From positions 1 to 51,768 of the forward strand of contig NZ_JAMXBE010000021.1 in the NCBI RefSeq assembly GCF_024704835.1: a stretch of DNA of 51,768 nt, read 5' to 3'. How positions within the stretch are numbered: position 1 is the first letter of the stretch; each line of letters starts with the position of its first letter. A program made the translations under genes and the position numbers. Shown here in pieces: positions 8,178 through 17,148 of the stretch. The notes below the pieces were generated by a model. It was given only the letters and a program-made list of their open reading frames with translations, had not been told where the DNA came from and searched no databases. The stretch is from Parapedobacter tibetensis. Lineage in GTDB: Bacteria > Bacteroidota > Bacteroidia > Sphingobacteriales > Sphingobacteriaceae.

Positions 8178-10025
8178 ATGGCCATTAACGAAAAAAAATA
8201 TATTAACCGTATCGTGGATAAACTCAAAAAGGGTCTTCCACTTCATATCAGTTTGCCCAATAAGGGTGAGTTGGTTATGGATAGACCAGTTCCCTTTTTG
8301 CTGGTTTACCGTATACCACCCGATAGTGAGGATGAATTTACATTAACCCTGGGCAAAACGGAGTCTGCTTATTTGGTAGCCCCGGATACCGATGACTGGA
8401 CAGTTACACCCATCATTAAGGCGATAGCTAATACCTTGGCAGATCAATTCGGAGGATTTATGCTGTTAGAAGTATGGTTATCCAATCAGGACGACTCGGC
8501 TACGTTTACCATCCATATTAACCAAAAAAGTGTGTTGCCGATAGCGGAAAAACTACAGACAGAGTTGCAAAATATTCAGCTTAGTCAGGGGATAGCTATG
8601 GATGTAACGCTCAGTAAACGGAAGAAAATGCCATCTCCGCCCTATTATGAGGCATTGTTAAGCAACGAGGAGGCCCGCAAAAGCGAAATCCATGTCATTG
8701 GGCTTGAAATCGCCCCCATTTATATCAATCGGCAAACTGGCTCACCGTATCCATTGTTTCTACGGGAATTGCGTGAGGGCTTTGGAAAGGCATTGCGGAA
8801 AAGTTTCTTCGAATTTGTACGGATGCAAACATCCTATAACGCGGCCCATTTTGAGATGTTGGGCACCACTGAACTGCATGAAACAGTATGGGAAATCGAT
8901 GATAAATTGGCTGAATATAGCAACCAGTTTGATTTCCTCCTGTTGGTAACCCCAATCAATGCCAAAGAGGCATGGGAGGATTTTTGTAAAAGCAAGTACC
9001 AGAAACCCCCAGTATTTCACTACCGCCCCATGCCTATAGATCCCGAGCTAATTAAAAGGAAGTTGTATTGCCTATCCATTGAAGATATAGCGGATCCAAC
9101 GATAGCCTACCTTTTTCGGGATAAACGCAAGGAAATAGACCGCATGCTCAACATGTTGGGTGAACGGGAGAAGCCCGATTTCCTCTATAGTAGCCAACAG
9201 CTATTTGGCAACATCGAGGAAAACTTGCTCGAAACGGCCCGTGCCATATTGGTGGCTGCCGAACTAAAACGGTCATCTGAAGAAAAGGAGATGTTGAATG
9301 CCAATGAATTTGCACAATTGGCGAGAGTTGAACTGCAATACCTGAAAAATCAATATGATATCGTATCCACCGCCGTACGTGTGAGAGACGACGTGGAAGG
9401 TGTCATGGTATCGCGGGGCACGCTCAATATCGGGAGCCGCTATCGCATTGCTAAGGAACGGGCCTTTGCATTGCTTCAACATGAGATTGGCACACATGTA
9501 GCCACGTATTACAATGGGATGGCCCAGCCTTTCAAGCTATTTCATGTAGGGGTGCCGGGCTATGAACAATTGCAAGAAGGGCTCGCCGTGCTAACCGAAT
9601 ATATGGCTGGGGGGCTCACTAATGATCGGATGCGTATACTTGCCGCCCGTGTGGTGGCAGTATATCACATGGTAGCGGGCAATTCATTCCCCGATACATT
9701 TGCCATGCTTACGGACAAATACAAGTTTAGGTCCGAGTTGGCATTTTATATTGCCATGCGGGTATATCGGGGAGGAGGGCTTACAAAGGATGCGGTATAT
9801 CTCAAAGGGTTGCTGAATGTGATCGAATACATCAAACAGGGCAAAGACATTACGAAGTTGCTCGTGGGTAAGATCCGGCAAGATTATCTGCCGGTTATCG
9901 AAGGGCTGATGCATAGGCAGCTGCTCCGGCCATCACCCCTGCGCCCCAGGTTTTTGGAGAAACCCTACTTCGATCGGATTGATGAAATCAAAAAAGGAGG
10001 TAGTGTGTTTAAAATGATAAATTAG
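8178..10025 (+). CDS. DUF1704 (MATCAP-like) metallopeptidase, 'QEGLA motif' protein
   Basis: A 615-aa protein of the DUF1704 family, often labelled in databases as flavohemoglobin expression-modulating QEGLP motif protein. It carries HEIGTH at residues 435-440, an HExxxH zinc signature, and downstream 'LQEGLAVLTEYM' with E467 as likely third ligand or catalytic partner. Eukaryotic DUF1704 members (MATCAP/KIAA0895L) are carboxypeptidases that remove C-terminal tyrosine from alpha-tubulin, so peptidase activity is well supported by family knowledge, though the bacterial substrate is unknown. The N-terminal ~160 residues form a separate region of mixed alpha/beta character. No signal peptide, hence cytoplasmic. 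It starts 6 bp after the FGase-like gene and is followed after 66 bp by an ATP-grasp ligase, so the three are probably co-transcribed. Confidence 0.85.
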   Translation: MAINEKKYINRIVDKLKKGLPLHISLPNKGELVMDRPVPFLLVYRIPPDSEDEFTLTLGKTESAYLVAPDTDDWTVTPIIKAIANTLADQFGGFMLLEVWLSNQDDSATFTIHINQKSVLPIAEKLQTELQNIQLSQGIAMDVTLSKRKKMPSPPYYEALLSNEEARKSEIHVIGLEIAPIYINRQTGSPYPLFLRELREGFGKALRKSFFEFVRMQTSYNAAHFEMLGTTELHETVWEIDDKLAEYSNQFDFLLLVTPINAKEAWEDFCKSKYQKPPVFHYRPMPIDPELIKRKLYCLSIEDIADPTIAYLFRDKRKEIDRMLNMLGEREKPDFLYSSQQLFGNIEENLLETARAILVAAELKRSSEEKEMLNANEFAQLARVELQYLKNQYDIVSTAVRVRDDVEGVMVSRGTLNIGSRYRIAKERAFALLQHEIGTHVATYYNGMAQPFKLFHVGVPGYEQLQEGLAVLTEYMAGGLTNDRMRILAARVVAVYHMVAGNSFPDTFAMLTDKYKFRSELAFYIAMRVYRGGGLTKDAVYLKGLLNVIEYIKQGKDITKLLVGKIRQDYLPVIEGLMHRQLLRPSPLRPRFLEKPYFDRIDEIKKGGSVFKMIN

Positions 10026-10091
10026 CTCTGCTGTCAGCTATGGGCCGTCAGCTTATCCCAGTTTTATAACATTTACTTTTCACTTTTGTAT

Positions 10092-11084
10092 ATGAACATC
10101 GCTTTTCTAGTCAATCAGACACACAAGGAAAAGGTGGATTACACCACCACCGGGCTTGCGCTTGAGGCCCACCGCTTGGGTCACAAGGTATACTACATCG
10201 GTGTGGGTGATTTGGCCTATTTTGCAAATGGACAGATAGGTGCCCATGCACGTGTTGTACCCCAAAAGGAGTTTCGCTCAACGTCCACCATGCTGGAAGC
10301 CCTACGGGAAAGTGAAAAACAACGAATCAGTGCCAAGGAATTGGATGTACTGTTACTAAGAAACGACCCCGTTATGGATATGGAAAGTCGGCCATGGGCA
10401 CAGGATGCGGGTATCCTATTTGGACAGTTGGCTAGCCAGCAGGGAGTGGTCGTGCTCAATGACCCAAATGGGCTTGCCCATGCTTCCAGTAAGCTATATC
10501 TGCAATATTTCCCGGCAAAGGTACGTCCCGATACCATCATCACCCGTAACCTGGTAGATGTGGAAAAATTCTATCACGACCACAAACGTAAAATCATCCT
10601 AAAACCATTGAAAGGCTCAGGGGGTAAAAATGTGTTTCTTGTGGATGGTAAAGAAGACAAAAACATGAAACAGATCGTGGAAGCTATTTGCAGGGACGGT
10701 TTCTTGATTGCGCAGGAGTATCTCCCTGAAGCAAGAAAAGGAGACATCCGTTTGTTCTTGCTCGATGGGGATGTGCTGCAAGTGGGTGGGAAGATAGCTG
10801 CTATCCGTCGCGTTCAAAAAACAGGCGATATCCGCAGCAATATCCACCAAGGTGGGCAAGCTCAAAAGGTGAAAGTGACCAAGCAATTGTTGGATGTCGC
10901 AGGAGCAGTTGCCCAGAAATTGAAAGAAGACGGAATGTTTTTAGCAGGATTGGATGTCGTAGGCAACAAACTAATGGAGATAAATGTCTTCAGCCCGGGT
11001 GGATTACAGGTAGCCAGTGAGTTATATGGTGTTGATTTCTGCAATGCCGTCATGACTACTGTGGAACAACGAGTTGGTGGGTAA
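10092..11084 (+). CDS. Glutathione synthetase-like (RimK-related) ATP-grasp ligase
   Basis: ATG 10092 is preferred to the in-frame TTG at 10086 (330 aa). It shows the prokaryotic glutathione-synthetase/RimK layout: an N-terminal pre-ATP-grasp Rossmann-like domain ('NIAFLVNQTHKEKVDYTTT', 'DVLLLRNDPVMD'), then 'IILKPLKGSGGKNVF' (ATP-binding lysine and glycine-rich loop), 'AQEYLPEARKGDIRLFLL', 'GGKIAAIRR' and the metal-binding 'LMEINVFSPGGL'. ATP-grasp ligases join a carboxylate to an amine through an acyl-phosphate. A true gshB role is possible, but no gshA is present here, while two putative amide-bond hydrolases precede it. Ligation of an amino acid to a peptide or protein end is therefore an equally good reading. 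It is convergent with the DUF2207 gene, 21 bp away. Confidence 0.85.
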   Translation: MNIAFLVNQTHKEKVDYTTTGLALEAHRLGHKVYYIGVGDLAYFANGQIGAHARVVPQKEFRSTSTMLEALRESEKQRISAKELDVLLLRNDPVMDMESRPWAQDAGILFGQLASQQGVVVLNDPNGLAHASSKLYLQYFPAKVRPDTIITRNLVDVEKFYHDHKRKIILKPLKGSGGKNVFLVDGKEDKNMKQIVEAICRDGFLIAQEYLPEARKGDIRLFLLDGDVLQVGGKIAAIRRVQKTGDIRSNIHQGGQAQKVKVTKQLLDVAGAVAQKLKEDGMFLAGLDVVGNKLMEINVFSPGGLQVASELYGVDFCNAVMTTVEQRVGG

Positions 11085-11105
11085 CGAGTCGGTCTGAAGG
11101 CGGCT

Positions 11106-13061
11106 TTACCAGCCACCGCCACCTCCGCCACCACCCCCACCGCTGGAGGAACCCCCGCCGGAACTACCAGAACTCCAACTGCTACTGCCCGATGAACCAG
11201 ATGAAGAACCTGAGGAGCTTGGTGGTGCTGGATTGACCGCTCCGCTGAAGCTGGCAAGCACGCCTACCGTGGCAACATTGAATGTGGTCATGGAATCGCC
11301 AGTATACCAATCGGGCTCATAGCCCAGTTTTTCCAATTCGTTCTTGAATTTTTCAGCCCATTGGTTTTCTACATCGAGGGCGAAGGCGTATGGAAGGAAT
11401 TTTTCAAACAGTTCGGGCGTATGGTCGGGCGGGTTGAGTATGTTCAGTCGGTGCTCTTCCACGGTTTCCAAGTACATTTTGAAACCCAGTATTTTGCTCA
11501 TCGTTGTGGCACCAACTTCAGTTGGCACTTTGACTAAACGTACAAACAACACATATAGACCGATGCATGCTACCATGAAAAAGGCCAAAACGTAGTTGAT
11601 TTGATCAGCAGTGGCAAGTATCGAAACCAAGGGCACCGCCCCGAAAATAAGCCCGAAACCAGTCAACAATAAGCCAATGAAAAAATTACCTTTGAATACT
11701 TCATTAATTCCCAGCACCGTAATAACACCTCCAAATGCAACAAAAGGAGTCACGAATAGCAATAAAAAGTCGGTATCCCGTGCTTCGACAATAAAATAGA
11801 CCACCAGTGCCAGCAACAGAGCAAGGAACCCCCAAATCGCCTGGCGGGTATTTTTTAGAAAGTAATCTTTGATACGGATATCATTGGTGATGGTTTTTTT
11901 CAATACGTCTTTGGTTGACCGGAGCGTGGTGCCATTGCTTGCCGCTGTGCTGATACTTTTACGCGAGCGAAATAATTTTTGAAAAACTTCGGCTTCTTCT
12001 TTTGATAGCCCATCAGGTTCCTCACTTCTTTTCCTGAGCATATAGTTTTCCTTTTTAGTCCGTGGCACGGCTATCGTAATATGCTTTTTAACCGCCATAT
12101 TGATCAACGCCGTTGTAAAGGTTTTGTCATCCACTTTCCGTTTATACAGGTAGCGCATTCGCGCAGGCGAAAGTTTGTCAGGTGGTTCATACTGGGCGAT
12201 GATCGTAGGCATTTTGGGGTCACGGCCATGCCGATTCCATAAGAAGTAATAATACAGGAACAGGCCGAACACTAAAATTGCGGCTAACACATAGCTCTTG
12301 TAATCATTATAAAATCCTTCCAATATGCCGGGGCGCCGAATAAATCCTGGGGTAAAACCTACAGCGATAGCAAACCCTTCCCATTGATTCACGTTGTCCT
12401 GGGTTTGAAAATGAAGGGTACCATCACTATTGTCCGCATAGGTGCAGGCATTGGTGCTTCGATCAGCTGGCCCAGTATAGCATTGATGTTGCAACACGGA
12501 CGCCCCCTTCGGGAGATGCAGGGTGATGGATGCGCGGCGTATGGTGAAATTCCATTTATCGCCCGTCACATTCCAGTAAATCTCATCATATCCATCGAAA
12601 AACCCTACATGGCCCTTTGTTTGGTAGGTGATGGTGTAGGTATGTATACCCGGTGTGAGCATCACATGCTCCTTGCCGATATAGATGCTGCGGTCATTAC
12701 GTGTTTCCTCCGTGAAGAAATGTTCCTCAGCCCCATCTTTCCTAATATCGGTGATTTCAAAATCTATCCGTTTACGTATCCCATGTTTATTTATGCGGGA
12801 GGTGGGGATGGTGCGTACTAATCCCCGTTTAAAATCACGGCCAAGCGCATGGATGGTGATCTGTTCCGTCACGAGTAGCATCCCTGATGAATCCAGTTTC
12901 ATATCCACATCAAAAGCGTGGATATATTCTTGGGTCATCCAATACAGACTGTCATTTCTAAATTCTTCAGACGATTGCCGGGCAGAAAGTTCCCCTTGGA
13001 AAAGGCACATGAAAAATGCACAAAGTACCAAAGGAAAAAGAATGATTGGATGTTTTAACAT
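11106..13061 (-). CDS. DUF2207 domain-containing membrane protein with Gly/Ser-rich tail
   Basis: A 651-aa protein with a signal peptide (MLKHPIILFPLVLCAFFMCL), an extracytoplasmic DUF2207 domain about 35-240 ('VDMKLDSSGMLLVTEQITI', 'YWNVTGDKWNFTI'), a transmembrane helix about 250-270 ('LAAILVFGLFLYYYFLW') and four more membrane segments between about 400 and 520. The last ~40 residues are almost pure Ser/Gly, ending in a run of glycines and a final Trp, which is usual for this family. The function of DUF2207 proteins is not established. It has its own promoter in the divergent gap shared with the 905-aa surface protein. The Gly/Ser tail is encoded by a simple-sequence stretch at 11106-11220, prone to length change. 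Confidence 0.88.
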   Translation of the reverse strand: MLKHPIILFPLVLCAFFMCLFQGELSARQSSEEFRNDSLYWMTQEYIHAFDVDMKLDSSGMLLVTEQITIHALGRDFKRGLVRTIPTSRINKHGIRKRIDFEITDIRKDGAEEHFFTEETRNDRSIYIGKEHVMLTPGIHTYTITYQTKGHVGFFDGYDEIYWNVTGDKWNFTIRRASITLHLPKGASVLQHQCYTGPADRSTNACTYADNSDGTLHFQTQDNVNQWEGFAIAVGFTPGFIRRPGILEGFYNDYKSYVLAAILVFGLFLYYYFLWNRHGRDPKMPTIIAQYEPPDKLSPARMRYLYKRKVDDKTFTTALINMAVKKHITIAVPRTKKENYMLRKRSEEPDGLSKEEAEVFQKLFRSRKSISTAASNGTTLRSTKDVLKKTITNDIRIKDYFLKNTRQAIWGFLALLLALVVYFIVEARDTDFLLLFVTPFVAFGGVITVLGINEVFKGNFFIGLLLTGFGLIFGAVPLVSILATADQINYVLAFFMVACIGLYVLFVRLVKVPTEVGATTMSKILGFKMYLETVEEHRLNILNPPDHTPELFEKFLPYAFALDVENQWAEKFKNELEKLGYEPDWYTGDSMTTFNVATVGVLASFSGAVNPAPPSSSGSSSGSSGSSSWSSGSSGGGSSSGGGGGGGGGGW

Positions 13062-13084
13062 GATAGTTATGGGTCAGTATGGTG

Positions 13085-13116
13085 CTAAGGTATCGTTTTG
13101 GGTGGAAATGACCAAA
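13085..13116 (-). promoter_or_regulatory. Bacteroidota-type promoter for the DUF2207 gene
   Basis: On the minus strand: TTTG (13116-13113), 20-nt spacer, TACCTTAG (13092-13085). The -7 box differs from TAnnTTTG at one base. It is 24 bp before the start codon at 13061. Confidence 0.5.
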
Positions 13117-13189
13117 CGATACATCCTTTCTTCCGGGAAAATATATCCAAGTCCTTGGAAGGAGTAAAATGTTAAAAAATGGGGAGTGG

Positions 13190-13221
13190 TTGGTGGGAAT
13201 TGCCAAAAAGCGATATATTAG
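13190..13221 (+). promoter_or_regulatory. Bacteroidota-type promoter for the 905-aa surface protein
   Basis: TTGG (13190-13193), 20-nt spacer, TATATTAG (13214-13221), 29 bp before the ATG at 13250. The -7 element ends in TTAG, as does the divergent promoter at 13085-13116. Confidence 0.4.
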
Positions 13222-13249
13222 CCAATGATTCCATACTAGATTGATTTGA

Positions 13250-15967
13250 ATGAACCCTATCAAAAAAATACTTACTTGCTTTATCCTTAGTTTATTTTCA
13301 GTAGTCGTGTATGCTCAAGACACGACAAGCATCAATACCGTAGTGGAAAAGACGCAAAAACTGTTGGAAGCGTATCCAATAGAGAAAGTCCACTTACATT
13401 TTGACAAGCCGTACTATGCTGTGGGCGATACACTTTGGTTTAAGACCTATCTCGTTAGCAACTTATATGATTATGACCTCAGCAATGTGGTTTATGTGGA
13501 CGTGATGAATGGACGCGATTCATTGATGCAGACATTACGTATCCCTTTGGCCAACAACACGGGGTCAGGGCATTTGGTGTTGGATCCAGAATGGTATGTA
13601 CAGGATAATTATCGCTTTAGAGCCTATACCAAATGGATGGTCAATTTTAATTCGGCCTATTTCTTCAACAAAGTCGTCCCTGTAGGCGATGCGCTCACCG
13701 ATGGGCTGCATTATACGATTATATATAACGATGCGAGCAAGGGGAAGGGTGCAAAGACCCAAGCCATTATCCAGTTTAAAGATCGGGAAGGCAAACCTTT
13801 GAGTAATAAAAAACTGACTTGGGCCGCAGTTGCTGGATGGGAGCCCATAGACGATGGCAAGGCACAAACGGATGCGATGGGCAACGCGACCATCAACATC
13901 ATCGGGAAGGATCGGGAACTTTTAAAGAAAGGGAACCTGCATGTTTCATTGGAAACAGGAGGTGGGGATACCCCGATGATGGGCGCCTTTCCACTCCGAT
14001 CGGCCCTTTGGGATGCCGATGTGCAATTTTTTCCGGAAGGCGGCGAACTCATTGCCGGACTGGTCAAGAAAGTTGCATTTAAGGCGGTGGGTAGCGACGG
14101 TTTGGGACTGACAGTGAAAGGGGAAGTGACCAACCAAAGCAACGAGGTGGTGGCCACATTTGCCGATACCAATTTGGGTATGGGGCATTTCACGTTCAAC
14201 CCGGAACTGGACCAGCGCTATACGGCCAAGATAACTTTTGACAACGGTGAAACCCGCAATTATCCGCTGCCGGAGGTTATGGAACAAGGAATCAGTGTAA
14301 CCGTACAGCATTCAGATACCGCCCAATTGCAATTGGCCATCATGGCCAATGAAGCGTATTACCAAGCACATAAGGACCAGGCATTTTACCTGATTGCGCA
14401 GAGCAATGGCATTTTGTGCTATGCCGCACAAGCGACATTGCGTACTGCAACGGTAGCAGTGAACTTGCCCAAAGAACGTTTTCCCACCGGCATTGCACAA
14501 CTTACCTTATTCACATCGGATGCCAAGCCAATAAGTGAGCGGCTGGTTTTCGTTGAAAATATTAAACCGCTGGATATCCAGGTTACCACTGACCAAAAGG
14601 AGTATTCGGCTAAGCAGCAGGTTAAGCTCGGACTAGCCGTAAACAACAACGGCGAGCCTGCCGCAGGCAGCTATTCGATTGCCGTGATTGATGAGGCCAA
14701 AGTGCCGTATGAAGAAAATAAGGAAATCACTATCCTGAGTAATTTGTTGCTTACGTCTGACCTCGCAGGATATGTGGAGCAACCGAACTATTATTTCAAC
14801 AAGCCAGACGAACAAAAGCGGGAAGCCCTCGATGCCCTATTGCTCACCCAAGGCTACCGCCGATTTTCCTATACGGATATTTTGGCTGATAAATACCCAC
14901 AGGTGTATTTCCTCCCGGAACAGGGGATTTCGATTTCTGGTGTTTTGCGGTTAAACAATGGTAAACCAGTACCCAATGGAGGCTTATTACTTTCCATACC
15001 CGACAGAAGTTTCCGTAAGGATACGTATACAGATGAAAATGGACGGTTTGTATTTAATGACCTCGTGTTTACCGATTCGTCAAGGGTAACCGTCAACGCC
15101 CGCGGCAATGACAATTACAGAAATTTGGTGATTACCATGGATCAAACTGAGTTTCCAGGCGTCGATTCAAATAGATATCGTGGGGATGGCTTGCTTAACA
15201 TCAATGATGCGATTGCACCTTATGTAACGAACAGCCGTAATGAGTATCGCACGTCCATCTTGCTTGAAGAGGTGGAGGTGACTGCTAGGGCCAAGCCATC
15301 AGCCTCACATAAGGATTACCCCGCCATTTCAGGATTGGGCATGGCTGATCACCGCATTGGGGTGGAGCGCCTCAAGGGTTGCAATATGTTGTTGATGTGC
15401 CTCCAAACCGCATTAACGGGGATTACATACGATAGCCAAAGCCAAAATTTCTTCATCACACGCGATTACAATGCCGGGGGGAGGATACCCGTACAGTTTT
15501 TTATCAATGGCATGGCGGTAGACGTGCCTTCGCTCAATGGTGTTGCTATAGCTGATATAGAAGGTATCGAGATTTTCCTGAGGGATGAGTTGGGTGTGGT
15601 GAGCCGAACCCACCAGAATAATGGCGTGGTATCCATCTATACCAAAAAGGTGGAGAAGGCCCCGAGAATGTCACTTAGCGAGATCGAAAGCTTATTGCCC
15701 AAAAGCAATATCATTGATCTTACTCCGCTGGGATATATCAAGGAGCGCAAGTTCTATACACCCAAATACGATACCCCTGAGCGGCGTGCGGTCAACGACA
15801 TCCGGACAACCGTGTATTGGAATCCCGCCGTGACCACAGGAGAGGATGGGCAAACCCATATCGATTATTATAATGCTGATGGTCTTGGAAATTATCGGGT
15901 TGTTGTGGAGGGTATCGATGCACGGGGTAATATTGGCCGTACCGTATATCGATACACGGTGAAGTAA
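13250..15967 (+). CDS. Large exported MG2/carboxypeptidase-regulatory/plug-like surface protein
   Basis: A 905-aa protein with a clear signal peptide (MNPIKKILTCFILSLFSVVVYAQ). The first module, about 40-140 ('KVHLHFDKPYYAVGDTLWF'), resembles the MG2 domain of alpha-2-macroglobulin-like proteins; further beta-sandwich modules follow ('VQFFPEGGELIAGL', 'RLVFVEN'), then a carboxypeptidase-regulatory-like domain about 560-620 ('ISISGVLRLNNGKPVPNGG'). Residues about 700-800 look like a TonB-receptor plug ('IPVQFFINGMAVDV', 'IEGIEIFLRDELGVVS', 'NNGVVSIYTKK'), but no 22-strand barrel follows. Such proteins are common in Bacteroidota and are usually annotated as TonB-dependent receptor plug domain-containing proteins; their function is not established. 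Dotted beta-modules suggest an envelope binding or scaffolding role. Confidence 0.85.
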   Translation: MNPIKKILTCFILSLFSVVVYAQDTTSINTVVEKTQKLLEAYPIEKVHLHFDKPYYAVGDTLWFKTYLVSNLYDYDLSNVVYVDVMNGRDSLMQTLRIPLANNTGSGHLVLDPEWYVQDNYRFRAYTKWMVNFNSAYFFNKVVPVGDALTDGLHYTIIYNDASKGKGAKTQAIIQFKDREGKPLSNKKLTWAAVAGWEPIDDGKAQTDAMGNATINIIGKDRELLKKGNLHVSLETGGGDTPMMGAFPLRSALWDADVQFFPEGGELIAGLVKKVAFKAVGSDGLGLTVKGEVTNQSNEVVATFADTNLGMGHFTFNPELDQRYTAKITFDNGETRNYPLPEVMEQGISVTVQHSDTAQLQLAIMANEAYYQAHKDQAFYLIAQSNGILCYAAQATLRTATVAVNLPKERFPTGIAQLTLFTSDAKPISERLVFVENIKPLDIQVTTDQKEYSAKQQVKLGLAVNNNGEPAAGSYSIAVIDEAKVPYEENKEITILSNLLLTSDLAGYVEQPNYYFNKPDEQKREALDALLLTQGYRRFSYTDILADKYPQVYFLPEQGISISGVLRLNNGKPVPNGGLLLSIPDRSFRKDTYTDENGRFVFNDLVFTDSSRVTVNARGNDNYRNLVITMDQTEFPGVDSNRYRGDGLLNINDAIAPYVTNSRNEYRTSILLEEVEVTARAKPSASHKDYPAISGLGMADHRIGVERLKGCNMLLMCLQTALTGITYDSQSQNFFITRDYNAGGRIPVQFFINGMAVDVPSLNGVAIADIEGIEIFLRDELGVVSRTHQNNGVVSIYTKKVEKAPRMSLSEIESLLPKSNIIDLTPLGYIKERKFYTPKYDTPERRAVNDIRTTVYWNPAVTTGEDGQTHIDYYNADGLGNYRVVVEGIDARGNIGRTVYRYTVK

Positions 15968-16029
15968 GAGAACACGTGCGCTTATGCCATCTCAGACGAT
16001 GGCCGTATGAGGTTTATTGAGTAATATCC

Positions 16030-17118
16030 ATGACGAAAGAAAGTGGAAAAAATATGCGGAAGATCATCCATATCGATATGGATGCCTTCTACGCCTCGGT
16101 AGAGCAGCGCGATTTTCCCGAATACCGAGGCAAGCCCTTAGTCGTTGGTGGTTCCCCAAATAGTCGTGGAGTGGTGGCCACAGCTAGCTATGAAGCCCGC
16201 CAATATGGGATACGCTCAGCCATGCCGTGCAGTATGGCGGCCAAGCTTTGTCCCCAAGTGTTATTTGTACCACCCCGATTTGATGCCTATAAGGCCGTTT
16301 CGATTCAAATAAGAGATATTTTTCGCCGTTATACCGATTTCATCGAGCCGCTTTCGCTTGATGAGGCTTATTTGGATGTAACGACCGATAAACTAGGGAT
16401 AGGCTACGCGATGGATATTGCCCGCCAAATCAAGGAGGCTATTCATGAGGAACTGCTATTGACGGCTTCGGCCGGTATATCCATCAACAAGTTTGTTGCC
16501 AAAATAGCCTCCGACATGAATAAACCGGATGGACTTACCTTCATAGGCCCTTCCCGGGTGGAACGGTTTATGGAAGGCCTTCCGGTGGAAAAATTCTTTG
16601 GGGTGGGGAAGGTGACCGCTGCGAAAATGAAACAATTACAGCTATTTACGGGTGCCGATCTCAAACGACTGACCGAAGCGGATTTAGTGAGGTTATTTGG
16701 TAAGAGTGGGCGTTTTTATTACCGTATTGTGCGAGGGATAGACGACCGGCCTGTACAGCCCGACCGTGAACGTAAATCGCTGGCGGTGGAGGATACGTTT
16801 AGTAAAGACCTCATCCATATGGATGCGATGGAGGAGGAGCTTGGCAAAATTGCCTCGAAATTGGCTAGCCGCCTAAAAAAAAGTCAACTTAAAGGACGCA
16901 CGTTTACCCTTAAAATTAGATTTGCTGATTTCAGGCTCATTACCCGAAGCCATTCTTTACCTTATTATACCGATGATTCCGAGGAAATGCTTGCTATTGC
17001 TCGCCAATTCCTCCAACTAGTGGTAGCACAGGATCCGATGCCTATACGGCTATTGGGTATATCGGTGAGCAATTTTGATAATATCCCGCTTACACCAAGC
17101 CAACTAAAGCTGTTTTGA
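16030..17118 (+). CDS. dinB: DNA polymerase IV (Y-family translesion polymerase)
   Basis: A 362-aa Y-family polymerase with the first catalytic aspartates in 'IIHIDMDAFYASVEQRD', the steric and palm motifs 'GVVATASYEARQYGIRSAMP', the second catalytic site 'SLDEAYLDVT', a helix-hairpin-helix thumb ('VGKVTAAKMKQL'), and a little-finger domain. It synthesises past damaged bases with low fidelity. The C-terminus ends 'LTPSQLKLF', which resembles a beta-clamp-binding peptide (QLxLF), expected for Pol IV. Start: ATG 16030 or the later in-frame ATG at 16054, which begins right at the conserved domain; the first is given. Convergent with the BrkB gene. Confidence 0.96.
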   Translation: MTKESGKNMRKIIHIDMDAFYASVEQRDFPEYRGKPLVVGGSPNSRGVVATASYEARQYGIRSAMPCSMAAKLCPQVLFVPPRFDAYKAVSIQIRDIFRRYTDFIEPLSLDEAYLDVTTDKLGIGYAMDIARQIKEAIHEELLLTASAGISINKFVAKIASDMNKPDGLTFIGPSRVERFMEGLPVEKFFGVGKVTAAKMKQLQLFTGADLKRLTEADLVRLFGKSGRFYYRIVRGIDDRPVQPDRERKSLAVEDTFSKDLIHMDAMEEELGKIASKLASRLKKSQLKGRTFTLKIRFADFRLITRSHSLPYYTDDSEEMLAIARQFLQLVVAQDPMPIRLLGISVSNFDNIPLTPSQLKLF

Positions 17119-17148
17119 TTCTAGCGCTATACCTGCTGCCCATACTCC

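Noticed and set aside
11106-11220. Gly/Ser simple-sequence tract taken for a possible frameshift artefact
   Set aside because: A Gly-rich tail ending in Trp is a usual feature of DUF2207 proteins, and the frame runs through cleanly to the stop codon.
10862-11257. Minus-strand frame overlapping the ATP-grasp gene and the DUF2207 tail
   Set aside because: It is a shadow produced by the Gly/Ser-rich simple sequence of the DUF2207 gene; no family likeness and no start context.
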